A stretch of DNA of 64,000 bases from Streptantibioticus parmotrematis (GCF_019890615.1 NZ_JAINVZ010000003.1:124001-188000), one strand, 5' to 3'; counted from the first letter of the stretch, positions 7,798 to 21,570 are shown. Numbers and translations are program-made. The notes: generated by a model not told the origin, from the sequence alone.

Positions 7798-9351
7798 TCA
7801 GCCGTGCTCGCCCGGCGCGTGGTCCGCGAGGCGCTGGCCGCGCAGCATCCGCCACGCCCAGACGGCGGCCACCAGCAGCACGGCGGCGCCGACCGCGGAA
7901 GCGGTCCGCAGTCCGTCGGTGAACGCCGTCCTGGCGGCCTCGCGCAGCGCGACGGCGGTGCCTCCCGGCAGCCCCGACGCCGCGTCCAGCGCGTCGGCGA
8001 GCGACTGCCGCGCCTGCCCGGCCGCGTGCGCCGGCACCCCTCGCGGTATCGCGATGCCGGAGTACATGCCGGTCACGATCGAGCCCAGCAGTGCGATGCC
8101 GAGCGCCGCGCCGAGTTCGTACGCGGTCTCTGAGACGGCGGAGGCGGCGCCCGCGTGCTCCTTCGGCACGGACGAGAGGATCACGTCGGCGGTCACGGTG
8201 AAGGAGAACCCGGCGCCGACACCGACCACCAGCAGGACCGCGCCCAGCACCGGATAGCCGGTGTCCGGGGTGACCGCCACCAGTGCGGCCAGCGCGGCGC
8301 CGATGACGGCGAGGGCGCCCGCCACGACGGCGCGCACGGAGTAGCGCCGGGCCGCGTTGCCCGCGATCAGGCCGGTCACGACGGCGCCGAGGGCGGCGGG
8401 GATCTCGGCGAGCCCGGCCTGCAACGGGGAGCGCCCCTGCACCATCTGGAGGTACTGCGACAGGAAGAAGATCAGGCCCGACATCCCCAGCACGGTCAGC
8501 AGGTCGGCCAGCACGGAGGCGGAGAAGCCGCGGTTGCGGAAGAGCCGCATGTCCAGCAGCGGCGCCGCGATGGTCAACTGCCGCCGCACGAAGGCCACCA
8601 GGCAGCCCAGACCCACGACACCGGCCGCCAGGTGGCCGGGGCCGAAGCCGTAGGCCGCGGTCTCCTTGACCGCGTAGACCACGCCGATCATGCCGGCCAG
8701 CGACAGCAGCACGCTGACGGTGTCCCAGGGGCCGGGGGCCGGGTTGCGGGACTCGGGCAGCACCTTGACGCCGAAGACGATGAGCACCGCCATCACCGGC
8801 AGGTTGATCAGGAACGCCGAACCCCACCAGAAGTGTTCCAGCAGGAAGCCGCCGACGACCGGTCCGGCCGCGGCGCCCGCCATCGAGGCGGAACCCCACA
8901 CGCCGATGGCGAAGCTGCGCTCACGCGCGTCGCTGAACAGGTTGCGGATCAGCGCCAGCGTGGAGGGCATCAGGGTCGCCCCGGCGACGCCCATCAGCGC
9001 GCGGGCCGCGATCAGCATGCCCGGGCTGGTCGCGTACGCGGCGAGCAGCGACAGCACGCCGAACGCCGCGGACCCGGTGAGCAGCAGCTTCTTACGGCCG
9101 ATGCGGTCGCCGAGGCCGCCCATCGACACCAGGAGCCCGGCGATGACGAACGAGTAGACGTCGCCGATCCACAGCAGCTGGGTGGAGGAGGGCCGCAGGT
9201 CCTCGCTGAGGAACGGCATGGCGAGGCCCAGCACGGTGGCGTCGACGGCGACCAGCAGCAGCGCGAGGGTGAGCACGCCCAGCGCCCACCAGCGGGCGGG
9301 GTGCGGCCGCTCGGGCCCGACGACGGGGGTGCGCAGCACACCGGAGGTCAT
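7798..9351 (-). CDS. MFS drug:proton antiporter, 14 helices (DHA2)
   Basis: A 517-residue efflux pump of the DHA2/EmrB-QacA family. Motif C-like and family signatures are seen: VDATVLGLAMP at about 29-39 in helix 1, GDRIGRKK (motif A) at about 74-81, and MGVAGATLMPSTLALI. Substrates are usually cationic drugs or dyes. The ATG at 9351 overlaps the TetR stop in an ATGA, so pump and repressor are coupled in one operon. The frame stays open upstream inside the TetR gene, but homology starts at MTSGV. Control is expected through the operator at 9895-9954. Confidence 0.9.
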   Translation of the reverse strand: MTSGVLRTPVVGPERPHPARWWALGVLTLALLLVAVDATVLGLAMPFLSEDLRPSSTQLLWIGDVYSFVIAGLLVSMGGLGDRIGRKKLLLTGSAAFGVLSLLAAYATSPGMLIAARALMGVAGATLMPSTLALIRNLFSDARERSFAIGVWGSASMAGAAAGPVVGGFLLEHFWWGSAFLINLPVMAVLIVFGVKVLPESRNPAPGPWDTVSVLLSLAGMIGVVYAVKETAAYGFGPGHLAAGVVGLGCLVAFVRRQLTIAAPLLDMRLFRNRGFSASVLADLLTVLGMSGLIFFLSQYLQMVQGRSPLQAGLAEIPAALGAVVTGLIAGNAARRYSVRAVVAGALAVIGAALAALVAVTPDTGYPVLGAVLLVVGVGAGFSFTVTADVILSSVPKEHAGAASAVSETAYELGAALGIALLGSIVTGMYSGIAIPRGVPAHAAGQARQSLADALDAASGLPGGTAVALREAARTAFTDGLRTASAVGAAVLLVAAVWAWRMLRGQRLADHAPGEHG

Positions 9352-9896
9352 GAGCGCTCCCGCAGCATGCCGCCGAGCAGCAGGTCGCCGACCATCCGGG
9401 CGGAGTCGCGCGGGGCCATCTTGCCGTCCTGCACCGACCACGCGGAGGCGGCGATCAGCGCGTAGAGCGCCTCACAGAGCCAGGCGGGGGTGAGGTCGTA
9501 GCGGAAGAGTCCCTGTTCCTGGCCGCGGTGGAAGAGCGCGCTGACGCGTTCGTCGATGCGGGCCCAGCCCGCGTTCAGCTCGGCGTCGTCGTAGAGCTGG
9601 TTCTCGCCGTAGAGGAAGGCGAGGAAGCCGGAGACCGGGATGGCCTCCTCGATCAGGCGGCGCACCGCCTCGACCGGGTCGCCCTCCTCGACGCGTGCGG
9701 CGTCGAGGCGCTCCTCGGTCTGCGCGACGCCGAGCGCGCCCAGCGCCCGCACCAGCGCCTCCCGGCCGGGGAAGTGCCGGTGCAGGGTGGCCCGGCTGAC
9801 GCCTGCGGCGCGGGCGATCTCGTCCAGCGACGCGGTGGCGCGCCGGGTCAGCAGCGCGGCCGCGTCCCGCAGGACCTGCTCACGATCGAAGCTCAT
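9348..9896 (-). CDS. TetR family transcriptional repressor
   Basis: A 182-residue regulator. Residues about 5-50 form the TetR helix-turn-helix (ATASLDEIARAAGVSRATLHRHFPGREALVRAL); the rest is a ligand-binding helical bundle with Trp- and Tyr-rich segments. It lies directly before and overlapping the MFS pump gene, so it most likely represses its own operon and is released by a pump substrate. The start at 9896 (MSFDRE) fits the family; in-frame starts at 9926 and 9923 would lie inside the operator. A -10 TATGAT at 9933-9938 would give a 30-base leader with GGGAG. Confidence 0.88.
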   Translation of the reverse strand: MSFDREQVLRDAAALLTRRATASLDEIARAAGVSRATLHRHFPGREALVRALGALGVAQTEERLDAARVEEGDPVEAVRRLIEEAIPVSGFLAFLYGENQLYDDAELNAGWARIDERVSALFHRGQEQGLFRYDLTPAWLCEALYALIAASAWSVQDGKMAPRDSARMVGDLLLGGMLRERS

Positions 9897-9954
9897 GAGA
9901 CGATGATAACTCCCATGAGACATCACTGTCTCATCATATTCAGGACAGTCTCAT
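9895..9954. promoter_or_regulatory. Four-half-site operator of the TetR-MFS operon
   Basis: ATGAGAC occurs at 9895-9901 and 9915-9921, and its complement GTCTCAT at 9928-9934 and 9948-9954. Both pairs are symmetric about 9924.5, and the two copies on each side are 20 bases apart. The inner pair forms a perfect palindrome ATGAGACA-TCAC-TGTCTCAT. The block covers a -10 TATGAT (minus strand, 9933-9938), the likely transcription start and the TetR start codon, as expected for an autorepressor. Confidence 0.8.
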
Positions 9955-10035
9955 GCCGACGATCAGTGCCGTGTCGGCTAACGAGGGGACGGCGGCGCAC
10001 GCAACGGGGCACCGCGCGGGTCGGCCCGCGAACGC

Positions 10036-10072
10036 GTCCGGCCGGTCACGTACGACACGTGACCGGCCGGAC
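10036..10072 (-). terminator. Terminator of argGH
   Basis: A perfect 16-bp stem (arm GTCCGGCCGGTCACGT) with a 5-base loop lies 26 bases beyond the argH stop. There is no U-tract. Confidence 0.75.
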
Positions 10073-10097
10073 CTTCCCACTCCTCGGGCTCTTCGCC

Positions 10098-12718
<2,621 letters not shown>

Positions 12719-12773
12719 GGCTTTCTCCTTCACTGTGGTGGCGCACTGAGGTGGCGTGCGGGTGCGGGCGACA

Positions 12774-12825
12774 GCATCCATGCGGTGCTTGGCATAAGTA
12801 TGCAGCATGCCGCATGGAAAATCAA
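12774..12825 (-). promoter_or_regulatory. argG promoter with ARG-box-like operators
   Basis: Minus-strand promoter TTGATT (12820-12825), 17-base spacer, CATACT (12797-12802). Overlapping and flanking it are GCATCCATGC, GCATA-AG-TATGC (12792-12803) and GCATGCCGCATGG, which resemble streptomycete ARG boxes and are spaced about two helical turns apart. ArgR binding here would block RNA polymerase. Confidence 0.6.
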
Positions 12826-12857
12826 AGCCCCGCATGGCCATTCATCCATGCGGGGCT
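12826..12857 (-). terminator. Terminator of argCJBDR
   Basis: Perfect 12-bp stem (arm AGCCCCGCATGG), 8-base loop, followed on the minus strand by CTTTGATTTT. The T-rich tail contains the -35 of the argG promoter, so terminator and promoter overlap. Confidence 0.78.
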
Positions 12858-12908
12858 GTTGCGGGCGTGTCGCGCCTGCTTTCCGGCGCGGGCCGTGGTC
12901 GTACGGTG

Positions 12909-13436
12909 TCAGCCGTGGTCGCGTTCGGCCAGGCGGAGCAGGTGGTCGGCGAGCGGCTGGCCGCCGGCCGGATCGCGGCTGATCAGCAGCAGCGTGTCGT
13001 CGCCCGCGATGGTGCCGAGGATGTCGTGCACCTCTGCCTGGTCGATCGCGGAGGCCAGGAACTGGGCCGCGCCCGGCGGAGTGCGCAGCACGACGAGGTT
13101 GGCGGAGGCCTCGGCACTGATCAGCAGCTCACCGGCGAGCCGGGCCATCCGCTCCTCCTTCACCGACTCGCCCAGCGGCGCCATCGGCGTGCGGAAGCCA
13201 CCCTCGGAGGGCACCGCGTAGATCAGCTCGCCGCCGGCGTTGCGGATCTTGACCGCGCCGAGTTCGTCGAGATCGCGTGAGAGCGTGGCCTGGGTGACGT
13301 TCAGCCCGTCGTCGGCCAGCATCTTGGCCAGCTGGCTCTGCGAGCGCACCGGCTGCCGGCCGAGGATGTCCACGATCCGGCGGTGCCGTGCGGTGCGGGT
13401 CTGCGGTACGGCTGGGCCGCCCTGCGCCTCGGTCAT
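12909..13436 (-). CDS. argR: Arginine repressor
   Basis: ArgR/AhrC-type repressor, 175 residues. The N-terminal winged helix includes [24 protein letters not shown] and the SR motif [14 protein letters not shown]; the C-terminal half carries the arginine-binding and oligomerisation region with [19 protein letters not shown] and [10 protein letters not shown]. In the presence of arginine the hexamer binds ARG boxes. It is the last gene of argC-J-B-D-R, seven bases after argD, so the repressor is made with the enzymes it controls. Confidence 0.95.
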   Translation of the reverse strand: MTEAQGGPAVPQTRTARHRRIVDILGRQPVRSQSQLAKMLADDGLNVTQATLSRDLDELGAVKIRNAGGELIYAVPSEGGFRTPMAPLGESVKEERMARLAGELLISAEASANLVVLRTPPGAAQFLASAIDQAEVHDILGTIAGDDTLLLISRDPAGGQPLADHLLRLAERDHG

Positions 13437-13443
13437 CTCGTCG

Positions 13444-14640
13444 TCAGTCTCCGGCTCGTCGGTCCCCGTAAGCGGCGTCGAGGACGCCCGGCAGCGCCCG
13501 CGTGAACGCCTCGACCTCCTCGTCGCCGAGGATCAGCGCGGGAGCGAGCCGTACCGTGTCCGGCATGCACGCGTTCACCAGGAGACCGGCGTCCTGAGCC
13601 GCCAGTTGCACCCGCGGCGCGAGGGGCTCGGTGAGCACGATACCCAGCAGCAGGCCCGCACCGCGCACATGGTCGACGAGCGGATGCCCGATTCCCTCGA
13701 TCCCCTGCCGCAGTCGCTCCCCGGCGCGCTTGGCCCGCTCCAGCAGCCCGTCCGCCTCGATGGTGTCGAGTACGGCGAGCGCCGCAGCGCACACCGCCGG
13801 GTTGCCGCCGAAGGTGGTGCCGTGCTGACCGGGCGTCAGCAGCTCGGCCGCGGGGCCGAAGGCCAGCGTGGCGCCGATCGGCAGACCGCCGCCGAGGCCC
13901 TTGGCGAGCGTGACGACGTCCGGCTCGACGCTCTGGGCCTGGTGGGCGAACCAGTGGCCGGTGCGGCCGATGCCGGTCTGGATCTCGTCAAGTACCAGCA
14001 GGGTGCCGGTCGCCCGGGTGATCTCCCGGGCGGCGTGCAGATAGTCCTCCGGCGGCACGACCACGCCGTTCTCGCCCTGGATCGGCTCGATGAAGACGGC
14101 GGCGGTGTGTTCGGTGACCACTTCGCGCAACGCGTCGGCGTCCCCGTACGGCACGTGGGTGACCTCGCCGGGCAACGGACGGAACGGGTCCTGCTTGGCG
14201 GGCTGGCCGGTCAGGGCGAGGGCGCCCATGGTGCGGCCGTGGAATCCGCCGACGGTGGCGACGTTGTGGGTGCGGCCGGTGCGGCGCCCGATCTTGAACG
14301 CGGCCTCGATCGCCTCGGCGCCGGAGTTGCAGAACAGCACACGCCCCTGACGTCCCATCAACTGGAGTAGGCGCTCGGCGAGTTGGACCGGGGGTTCGGC
14401 GACGAAGAGGTTGGAGACGTGGCCGAGCGTGCCCAGCTGGCGGGTGACGGCCTCGACGACCGCCGGGTGCGCGTGGCCGAGGGCGTTGACGGCGATGCCA
14501 CCGACGAAGTCCAGGTACGCGTTCCCGTCGGCGTCCCACACCCGGGCGCCCTCGCCGCGTACCAACGCGAGCTTGGGCGTGCCGTAGTTGTCCATCAGCG
14601 CGTCCTGCCAGCGGGCGGTCAGCGCGGCGTTGCCGGTCAT
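13444..14640 (-). CDS. argD: Acetylornithine aminotransferase
   Basis: PLP-dependent class III aminotransferase, 398 residues, converting N-acetylglutamate semialdehyde to N-acetylornithine. Family blocks are visible: [12 protein letters not shown], the GGFHGRT phosphate-binding segment, [12 protein letters not shown], and the Lys Schiff-base region [14 protein letters not shown]. The ATG overlaps the argB stop as ATGA. Many actinomycete ArgD proteins also act on succinyldiaminopimelate; that cannot be told here. Confidence 0.95.
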   Translation of the reverse strand: MTGNAALTARWQDALMDNYGTPKLALVRGEGARVWDADGNAYLDFVGGIAVNALGHAHPAVVEAVTRQLGTLGHVSNLFVAEPPVQLAERLLQLMGRQGRVLFCNSGAEAIEAAFKIGRRTGRTHNVATVGGFHGRTMGALALTGQPAKQDPFRPLPGEVTHVPYGDADALREVVTEHTAAVFIEPIQGENGVVVPPEDYLHAAREITRATGTLLVLDEIQTGIGRTGHWFAHQAQSVEPDVVTLAKGLGGGLPIGATLAFGPAAELLTPGQHGTTFGGNPAVCAAALAVLDTIEADGLLERAKRAGERLRQGIEGIGHPLVDHVRGAGLLLGIVLTEPLAPRVQLAAQDAGLLVNACMPDTVRLAPALILGDEEVEAFTRALPGVLDAAYGDRRAGD

Positions 14641-15649
14641 GCCTGGTCCCCCTCGGGTGCCGGGTCCGGCACGACCATGGTGCCGATGCCCTCGTCGGTG
14701 AAGATCTCCAGCAGGATCGCGTGCTGCACCCGCCCGTCGAGCACCCGGGCGGTGCCCACCCCGCCGCGCACCGCGTACAGGCAGCCCTCCATCTTCGGCA
14801 CCATGCCGCTGGACAGGTCGGGCAGGAGTTTCTCCAGTTCGCTCGCGGTGAGCTGGCTGATCACGTCGTCACTGGCCGGCCAGTCCGCGTACAGGCCCTC
14901 GACGTCGGTCAGCACCATCAGCGTCTCGGCGCCGAGTGCCACGGCGAGCGCGGCGGCGGCGGTGTCGGCGTTGACGTTGTAGACGTGGCCGTCGTCGGCG
15001 CTGCGGGCGACGGAGGAGACGACCGGGATGCGGCCGTCGTCCAGCAGGGCCTGGATGGCGCCCGCGTCGATGCCGGTGATCTCGCCGACCCGGCCGAGGT
15101 CGACGCGTTCGCCGTCGACGTCGGCGTACCGCTTGGTGGCGGTCATGGTGTGGGCGTCCTCGCCGGTCAGGCCGACGGCGAGCGGTCCGTGGCGGTTGAG
15201 CAGGCCGACGAGTTCGCGCTGCACCTGCCCGGCGAGCACCATCCGCACGACGTCCATGGCCTCGGGCGTGGTCACCCGCAGCCCGGCCTTGAACTCGGTG
15301 ACCAGGCCCAGCTTGTCGAAGTGCGCGGTGATCTGCGGGCCGCCGCCGTGCACGACGACCGGGCGCAGTCCGGCGTGCCGCAGGAAGACCACGTCCTGCG
15401 CGAACGCGGCCTTCAACTCCTCGTCCACCATGGCGTTCCCGCCGAACTTGATGACGACGGTCTTCCCGTGGAAGCGGGTCAGCCAGGGCAGGGCCTCGAT
15501 GAGGATGCGGGCCTTGGGCAGCGCGCTGTGTGTGCGGGCGGCGGGCTGCCCGTCGGCGTCGGCCGCTTCGGGAACGTGGCCGCTGTCGGGCTGCGGGGTG
15601 TGGTCGGCCTGCGGTGTGTGCTCGGGCCGCGGAGTGTGATCGGCGTCGG

Positions 15650-15653
<4 letters not shown>
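14637..15653 (-). CDS. argB: Acetylglutamate kinase with repetitive N-terminal extension
   Basis: Phosphorylates N-acetylglutamate; usually the arginine-inhibited step. The core (from about residue 46, [15 protein letters not shown]) has the amino acid kinase motifs VIKFGGNAM and VVHGGGPQI and the C-terminal [12 protein letters not shown]. At 338 residues it is about 40 longer than usual because of a low-complexity N-terminus built from six-residue repeats ([18 protein letters not shown]). The ATG overlaps the argJ stop as ATGA, and no in-frame start lies between the repeats and the core, so the extension is probably real. Confidence 0.94.
15588..15641 (-). repeat. Three 18-bp repeats inside the argB 5' end
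   Basis: Tandem in-frame repeats of 18 bases (codons 5-22) encoding xHTPxx units, with GC-rich variation at third positions. The number of units may vary between strains. Confidence 0.6.
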
Positions 15654-17881
<2,228 letters not shown>

Positions 17882-17964
17882 TGACTGCCTGCGGGGGCCG
17901 ATCCTCGGCAGGGTGACGACGATCTGCAATCGGCCCTTCCGACGGCTGTCGGCCCCGCTGCGAC

Positions 17965-18230
17965 TCAGTAGCCGCGGCGAACGACGTGCGGGACCCCGGC
18001 GTCGAAGAGCGCGAATTGCCGATGAGCCGTTTCAGGAGTCGGTCCGGCTCGGGATACGCGCGGAGAGCACGCGCCTTGGCGGACCGACACCGGGCTCGGG
18101 CTGCGTGCCGGACGACCGGAACGGAGGTCTTGCGGTCTCGGGCCCGCACTGCGGCTTTCGCTGCGATGCGGATTGCCTCGCGAGGAACGCCCTCGGAGCC
18201 CCGGACGAGTTCGCCGAAGGCGGGCTCGGA
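17965..18230 (-). pseudogene. Decayed C-terminal fragment of an ATPase-like protein
   Basis: Two reading frames together look like the end of one protein. Frame one (18224 down to 18015) reads like FGELVRGSEGVPREAIRIAA, then KTSVPVVRHAARA and ALRAYPEPDRLLKRLIGN. A different frame (about 18021 to 17965) gives FALFDAGVPHVVRRGY and a stop. From memory this resembles the AAA/ORC-like ATPase proteins of actinomycetes, where such a C-terminal winged-helix region follows the ATPase core. A stretch of roughly 30 residues between the two pieces, and the whole N-terminal part, are missing. The assignment is tentative; the frame break is clear. Confidence 0.4.
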
Positions 18231-18271
18231 CGAAATCCCGGAGCCGGCCCGGCAGGGGCAGGTGCCGGCGC

Positions 18272-18856
18272 TCAACGCGGGCTGTGCCGGCTCCGGTAGG
18301 CCGCGACGCTGGCCCGGTGTGCGCAGGTTCGGGTGCAGTACTGCTTCGAGCCGTTGCGCGAGAGGTCCACGAAAGTGGCCCGGCAGGTCGGCCCGGCACA
18401 TACGCCGAGACGAGCGGGACCGAGCGTGGCGATCACGGCGGCCAGTGCGCTGAGCATGGTCGCGGCAAGGTGCGCCGAGCAGCGGTCGGTGTCGGAGGTC
18501 ACCTCGGTCCACCAGCGGTCGCCCTCGTGGCACAGCACCGGGGTGGCGCGGCCGCGACGCAGACCGTCGTTGATCAGAGCCGCGGCTTCGACCGCGTCCG
18601 CGTTCGCCCGTTCGAGCACCCCACGCACCGTCTCGCGCAACGCGCGGACTTCCGCCAGGTCGGCGCGGGTGAGACGCCGCGGACCGGCCCCCCGGTTCGC
18701 GGCCGGACTCGGAGGTTCAGCCGCGGGGTGGTCGTCAAGGAAGTCCCGGAGCTGCTCCACGGTCTCGAGCGCGTCCTCCCCCTTGACCGGCCTCAAGGTG
18801 TTGGCCAGGTCGACGGCCGCCTGGACCGCCAAGGGGCTGTAACACGCATCCCGCAT
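18272..18856 (-). CDS. CGNR-type zinc-finger regulator (ABATE domain)
   Basis: A 194-residue protein with an N-terminal ABATE-like region (AVQAAVDLANTLR) and a C-terminal zinc-finger: CAGPTC, then FVDLSRNGSKQYC, then TCAHR. The canonical CGNR tetrapeptide is CAHR here. Such proteins are presumed transcription regulators. The ATG at 18856 is chosen because GAGGAG lies nine bases upstream; a TTG at 18895 would overlap the divergent promoter. It diverges from the MFS gene, separated by only 51 bases, so it probably controls that gene. Confidence 0.72.
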   Translation of the reverse strand: MRDACYSPLAVQAAVDLANTLRPVKGEDALETVEQLRDFLDDHPAAEPPSPAANRGAGPRRLTRADLAEVRALRETVRGVLERANADAVEAAALINDGLRRGRATPVLCHEGDRWWTEVTSDTDRCSAHLAATMLSALAAVIATLGPARLGVCAGPTCRATFVDLSRNGSKQYCTRTCAHRASVAAYRSRHSPR

Positions 18857-18907
18857 TTGACGTATCTCCTCACTGCTCCTTAATGTCACACCCAAAGGAG
18901 CTTTTAC

Positions 18908-20353
18908 ATGTCACAACATACTCGGCAGAGGACGACGCCGCAGACGATCCCGTCCGGAGGGGCCCCGACACCGGAGCGAACCGACGCCCCGGACGGGCGT
19001 CGGCTGGGGCTGACGCTGGGAATGCTGGTGCTGCCGATGTACGTGGCGCTGGGAGCGCCGTCGGTGGCCCTGCCGGCCATCGGGCGCGCACTCGCGGTGC
19101 CGTTCGGGGCCACCGCGTGGATTCTCGCCGCGTGGTCGCTGACCTCCGCGCTCGCGATGCCGGTCGCGGGTCGGCTGCTGGCCCGCTGGAGTCCCTTCCA
19201 GGTCCTCGTCGCCGGGGTCGTGGCGCTCGCCGCGGGCTCCGCGCTCGCCGGAGCCGGGCCGACCCTGTCCGTCGTGATCGTCGGCCGACTGATCGGCGGC
19301 GCCGGGGCGGGCGCGACCGTGATCGCCGTCTTCGCCGCGGCCACCGCCCTTCCCGGGCGGCACCGGATCCAGGCCCTGGGAATCATCGCGGCGGCCAGCG
19401 CGACGGCGTCGGGGTGCGGGACACTGCTGGGCGGGGTGGTGACCGCATGGCTCGGATGGCGTGCCGTGCTCGCGATCCCGGTCCTCGCGCTGCCCCTCCT
19501 GCTGGCCGCGTTGCCGAGCAGGCGCGCGCTGACGCGCAGCGGTAGCGGCGAGCGAAACGGGTCGACCGGGCGACTCGATGTCGTCGGCGCGGCCGTGCTG
19601 TCGGTACTCGCCGGTTCGTTGATCACGTTGCTGCAGGCGCACTCGGTCGGCCTGCCCGCTCCGGTCACGCTCGTCGTGGCTGCCGCCGGGGTGCTCGCCG
19701 CCGTGGGGGTGTGGTGGCGCGTGCGAAGCACGCCCGACGGGTTCGTGCCCCGGCGGGTGATCGCGGCCCGCGGCTTCCTGGCGACCGGGCTCGTCGGCGG
19801 GACCGTCTTCGCCGGCTACTACGGGGTGCTGTTCCGCGCCCCGTCCCTGATCGAGCAGACCACGGGCGGTGGCCCCCTGGAAGCCGGCGTGATCCTGGTC
19901 CCGGCCGCCGCCTGCTCGGTGCTGGCCGGGCGGCTGGTCGGCACCTTGACCGACCGGTTCACCGGCTGGCAGGTGTCGGCCGGGCTTGCGGCAGTCACCG
20001 TCGTCGGCGTGCTCGCGGTCGCGGCCTTCAACGGGCCGATCCCCATCGTCGTCGGCACGGCGTTGACCGTGTGCGGGTTCGCCGGCGCCCAAGCCGTACT
20101 GGTGGGCCTCGCGCCGGACCTGGTCGCCGCGGACGACCGCGACACCGCGCAGGGCCTGCTCAACTTCATGAACGCCCTGGGTGGCGGGATCGGTCCGGCC
20201 ACGGTCGCGGGTCTGTCCGGCATCGTGCCGGTGCCGGTGGCCCTCGCCGTGCTCGCGGCACTCCCCCTGGCCGGACTCGTCGTCAGCCTGACCGCGCGCC
20301 CTGCCGCCGACCGTCGCCCCGAACCCGACGCCACGCGTGGGATCCCGCGATGA
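18908..20353 (+). CDS. MFS transporter
   Basis: A 481-residue major facilitator with a 33-residue hydrophilic N-terminus and about 12-14 helices. Conserved elements include VALGAPSVALPAIGRAL in helix 1, a motif A-like loop AGRLLARW, and GRLIGGAGAGATV in helix 4. AAAGGAG lies seven bases before the ATG. It is likely an exporter. The epoxide hydrolase gene follows after 52 bases, and the CGNR regulator is divergent, so the three look like one detoxification or catabolic cassette. Confidence 0.85.
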   Translation: MSQHTRQRTTPQTIPSGGAPTPERTDAPDGRRLGLTLGMLVLPMYVALGAPSVALPAIGRALAVPFGATAWILAAWSLTSALAMPVAGRLLARWSPFQVLVAGVVALAAGSALAGAGPTLSVVIVGRLIGGAGAGATVIAVFAAATALPGRHRIQALGIIAAASATASGCGTLLGGVVTAWLGWRAVLAIPVLALPLLLAALPSRRALTRSGSGERNGSTGRLDVVGAAVLSVLAGSLITLLQAHSVGLPAPVTLVVAAAGVLAAVGVWWRVRSTPDGFVPRRVIAARGFLATGLVGGTVFAGYYGVLFRAPSLIEQTTGGGPLEAGVILVPAAACSVLAGRLVGTLTDRFTGWQVSAGLAAVTVVGVLAVAAFNGPIPIVVGTALTVCGFAGAQAVLVGLAPDLVAADDRDTAQGLLNFMNALGGGIGPATVAGLSGIVPVPVALAVLAALPLAGLVVSLTARPAADRRPEPDATRGIPR

Positions 20354-20405
20354 CGGTCCGCCCGCATCCGATCCGATGATGCCTCGACCAGTAAGGAGCC
20401 TTGCC

Positions 20406-21527
20406 ATGTCCGCCGAGCCGTTCGAGGTCAGCGTCACCGATGCCGAGATCGCGGACCTGCGTGAACGATTGCGACGGACACGGTGGCCCGAGCGCGAACC
20501 GGTGGACGACTGGTCGCAGGGTGTGCCGCTGGCGTACGCGCGGGAGCTCTGCCGCAGCTGGGCCGAGGACTACGACTTCGGGTTCGCCGAGCGGCTGAAC
20601 GTGTTCCCGCAGTACCGCGACACGGTCGACGGGCTGGGCATCCACTTCCTGCACGTCCGCTCGCCGGAGCCGGACGCGTTCCCGCTCGTGCTCACGCACG
20701 GGTGGCCGGGTTCGGTGCTCGAGTTCCTGGAGGTCCTCGGGCCGCTCACCGACCCGCGCGCGCACGGCGGTGACCCGGCGGACGCGTTCCACGTGGTCGC
20801 GCCGTCGTTGCCCGGGTACGGCTGGAGTGACAAGCCGTCGACGACCGGGTGGGGCGTCACTCGCACCGCGCGCGCCTGGGACACGCTGATGGTCTCGCTG
20901 GGTTACGAACGGTACGGCGCGCAGGGCGGTGACTGGGGTTCGGCGGTGTCCGCGGTGCTGGGCGAGGTGGCGCCCGAGCGGGTCGCCGGCGTGCACCTGA
21001 ACCTGGGATCCGTGGCAGCGGGCACGTTCGACGACCCGACGCCCGCGGAACTGGCGAACCTCGAGGCCGAGAAGGAGATGCAGCGCACCGGCCGCGGGTA
21101 CTCGGCGCTCCAGGCGACCCGGCCGCAGACGCTCGGTTACGGCCTCACCGACTCCCCGGCGGGGCAGGCCGCCTGGATCGCCGAGAAGTTCTGGGCGTGG
21201 ACGGACAACGACGGCCATCCCGAGGACGCGCTGTCGCGGCAGACGATCCTCGACGAGATCTCGGTCTACTGGTTCACCGCGTCGGCCACGTCGTCGGCGC
21301 GCCTGTACTGGGAGAGCTTCGCCGGCTTCCGGGACAAGGTGACCGCGCCATCCGGGCTGTCGGTCTACCCGCGCGACATCACCCGCCCGTCGAGGCGGGA
21401 GGCCGAGCTGCGGTTCACCGACCTGCGCTGGTTCGAGGAGCTGCCGCATGGTGGCCACTTCGCCGCGCTGGAGCAGCCGGATTCGCTGGTCGAGCAGGTG
21501 CGCGGGTTCTTCCGCCTGTTCCGCTGA
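20406..21527 (+). CDS. Epoxide hydrolase (EHN family)
   Basis: A 373-residue alpha/beta hydrolase with the microsomal-type N-terminal EHN domain (residues about 5-110). The oxyanion motif HGWPGS is at 98-103, the nucleophile Asp176 is in GGDWGS, and the catalytic His is in GGHFAALEQP near residue 351. It opens epoxides to diols in the cytoplasm. AAGGAG is seven bases before the ATG; homology does not support the in-frame GTG upstream. Probably transcribed with the MFS gene and ended by the hairpin at 21538. Confidence 0.9.
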   Translation: MSAEPFEVSVTDAEIADLRERLRRTRWPEREPVDDWSQGVPLAYARELCRSWAEDYDFGFAERLNVFPQYRDTVDGLGIHFLHVRSPEPDAFPLVLTHGWPGSVLEFLEVLGPLTDPRAHGGDPADAFHVVAPSLPGYGWSDKPSTTGWGVTRTARAWDTLMVSLGYERYGAQGGDWGSAVSAVLGEVAPERVAGVHLNLGSVAAGTFDDPTPAELANLEAEKEMQRTGRGYSALQATRPQTLGYGLTDSPAGQAAWIAEKFWAWTDNDGHPEDALSRQTILDEISVYWFTASATSSARLYWESFAGFRDKVTAPSGLSVYPRDITRPSRREAELRFTDLRWFEELPHGGHFAALEQPDSLVEQVRGFFRLFR

Positions 21528-21537
21528 CTGCCCGTGC

Positions 21538-21570
21538 CATCCCCTGGGAAGCCCGCGCCCAGGGGATGGT
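21538..21570 (+). terminator. Terminator after epoxide hydrolase
   Basis: Perfect 12-bp stem (arm CCATCCCCTGGG), 9-base loop, followed by TCCTGTCC. It begins 11 bases after the stop codon. Confidence 0.72.

Noticed and set aside
8155-9465. 436-codon plus-strand frame opposite the MFS gene
   Set aside because: Composition (Gln, His, Arg, Gly) and the clear MFS protein on the other strand show it is a shadow.
17986-18453. 155-codon plus-strand frame
   Set aside because: Arg/Ser-rich, overlaps the CGNR gene on the other strand, no recognisable fold.
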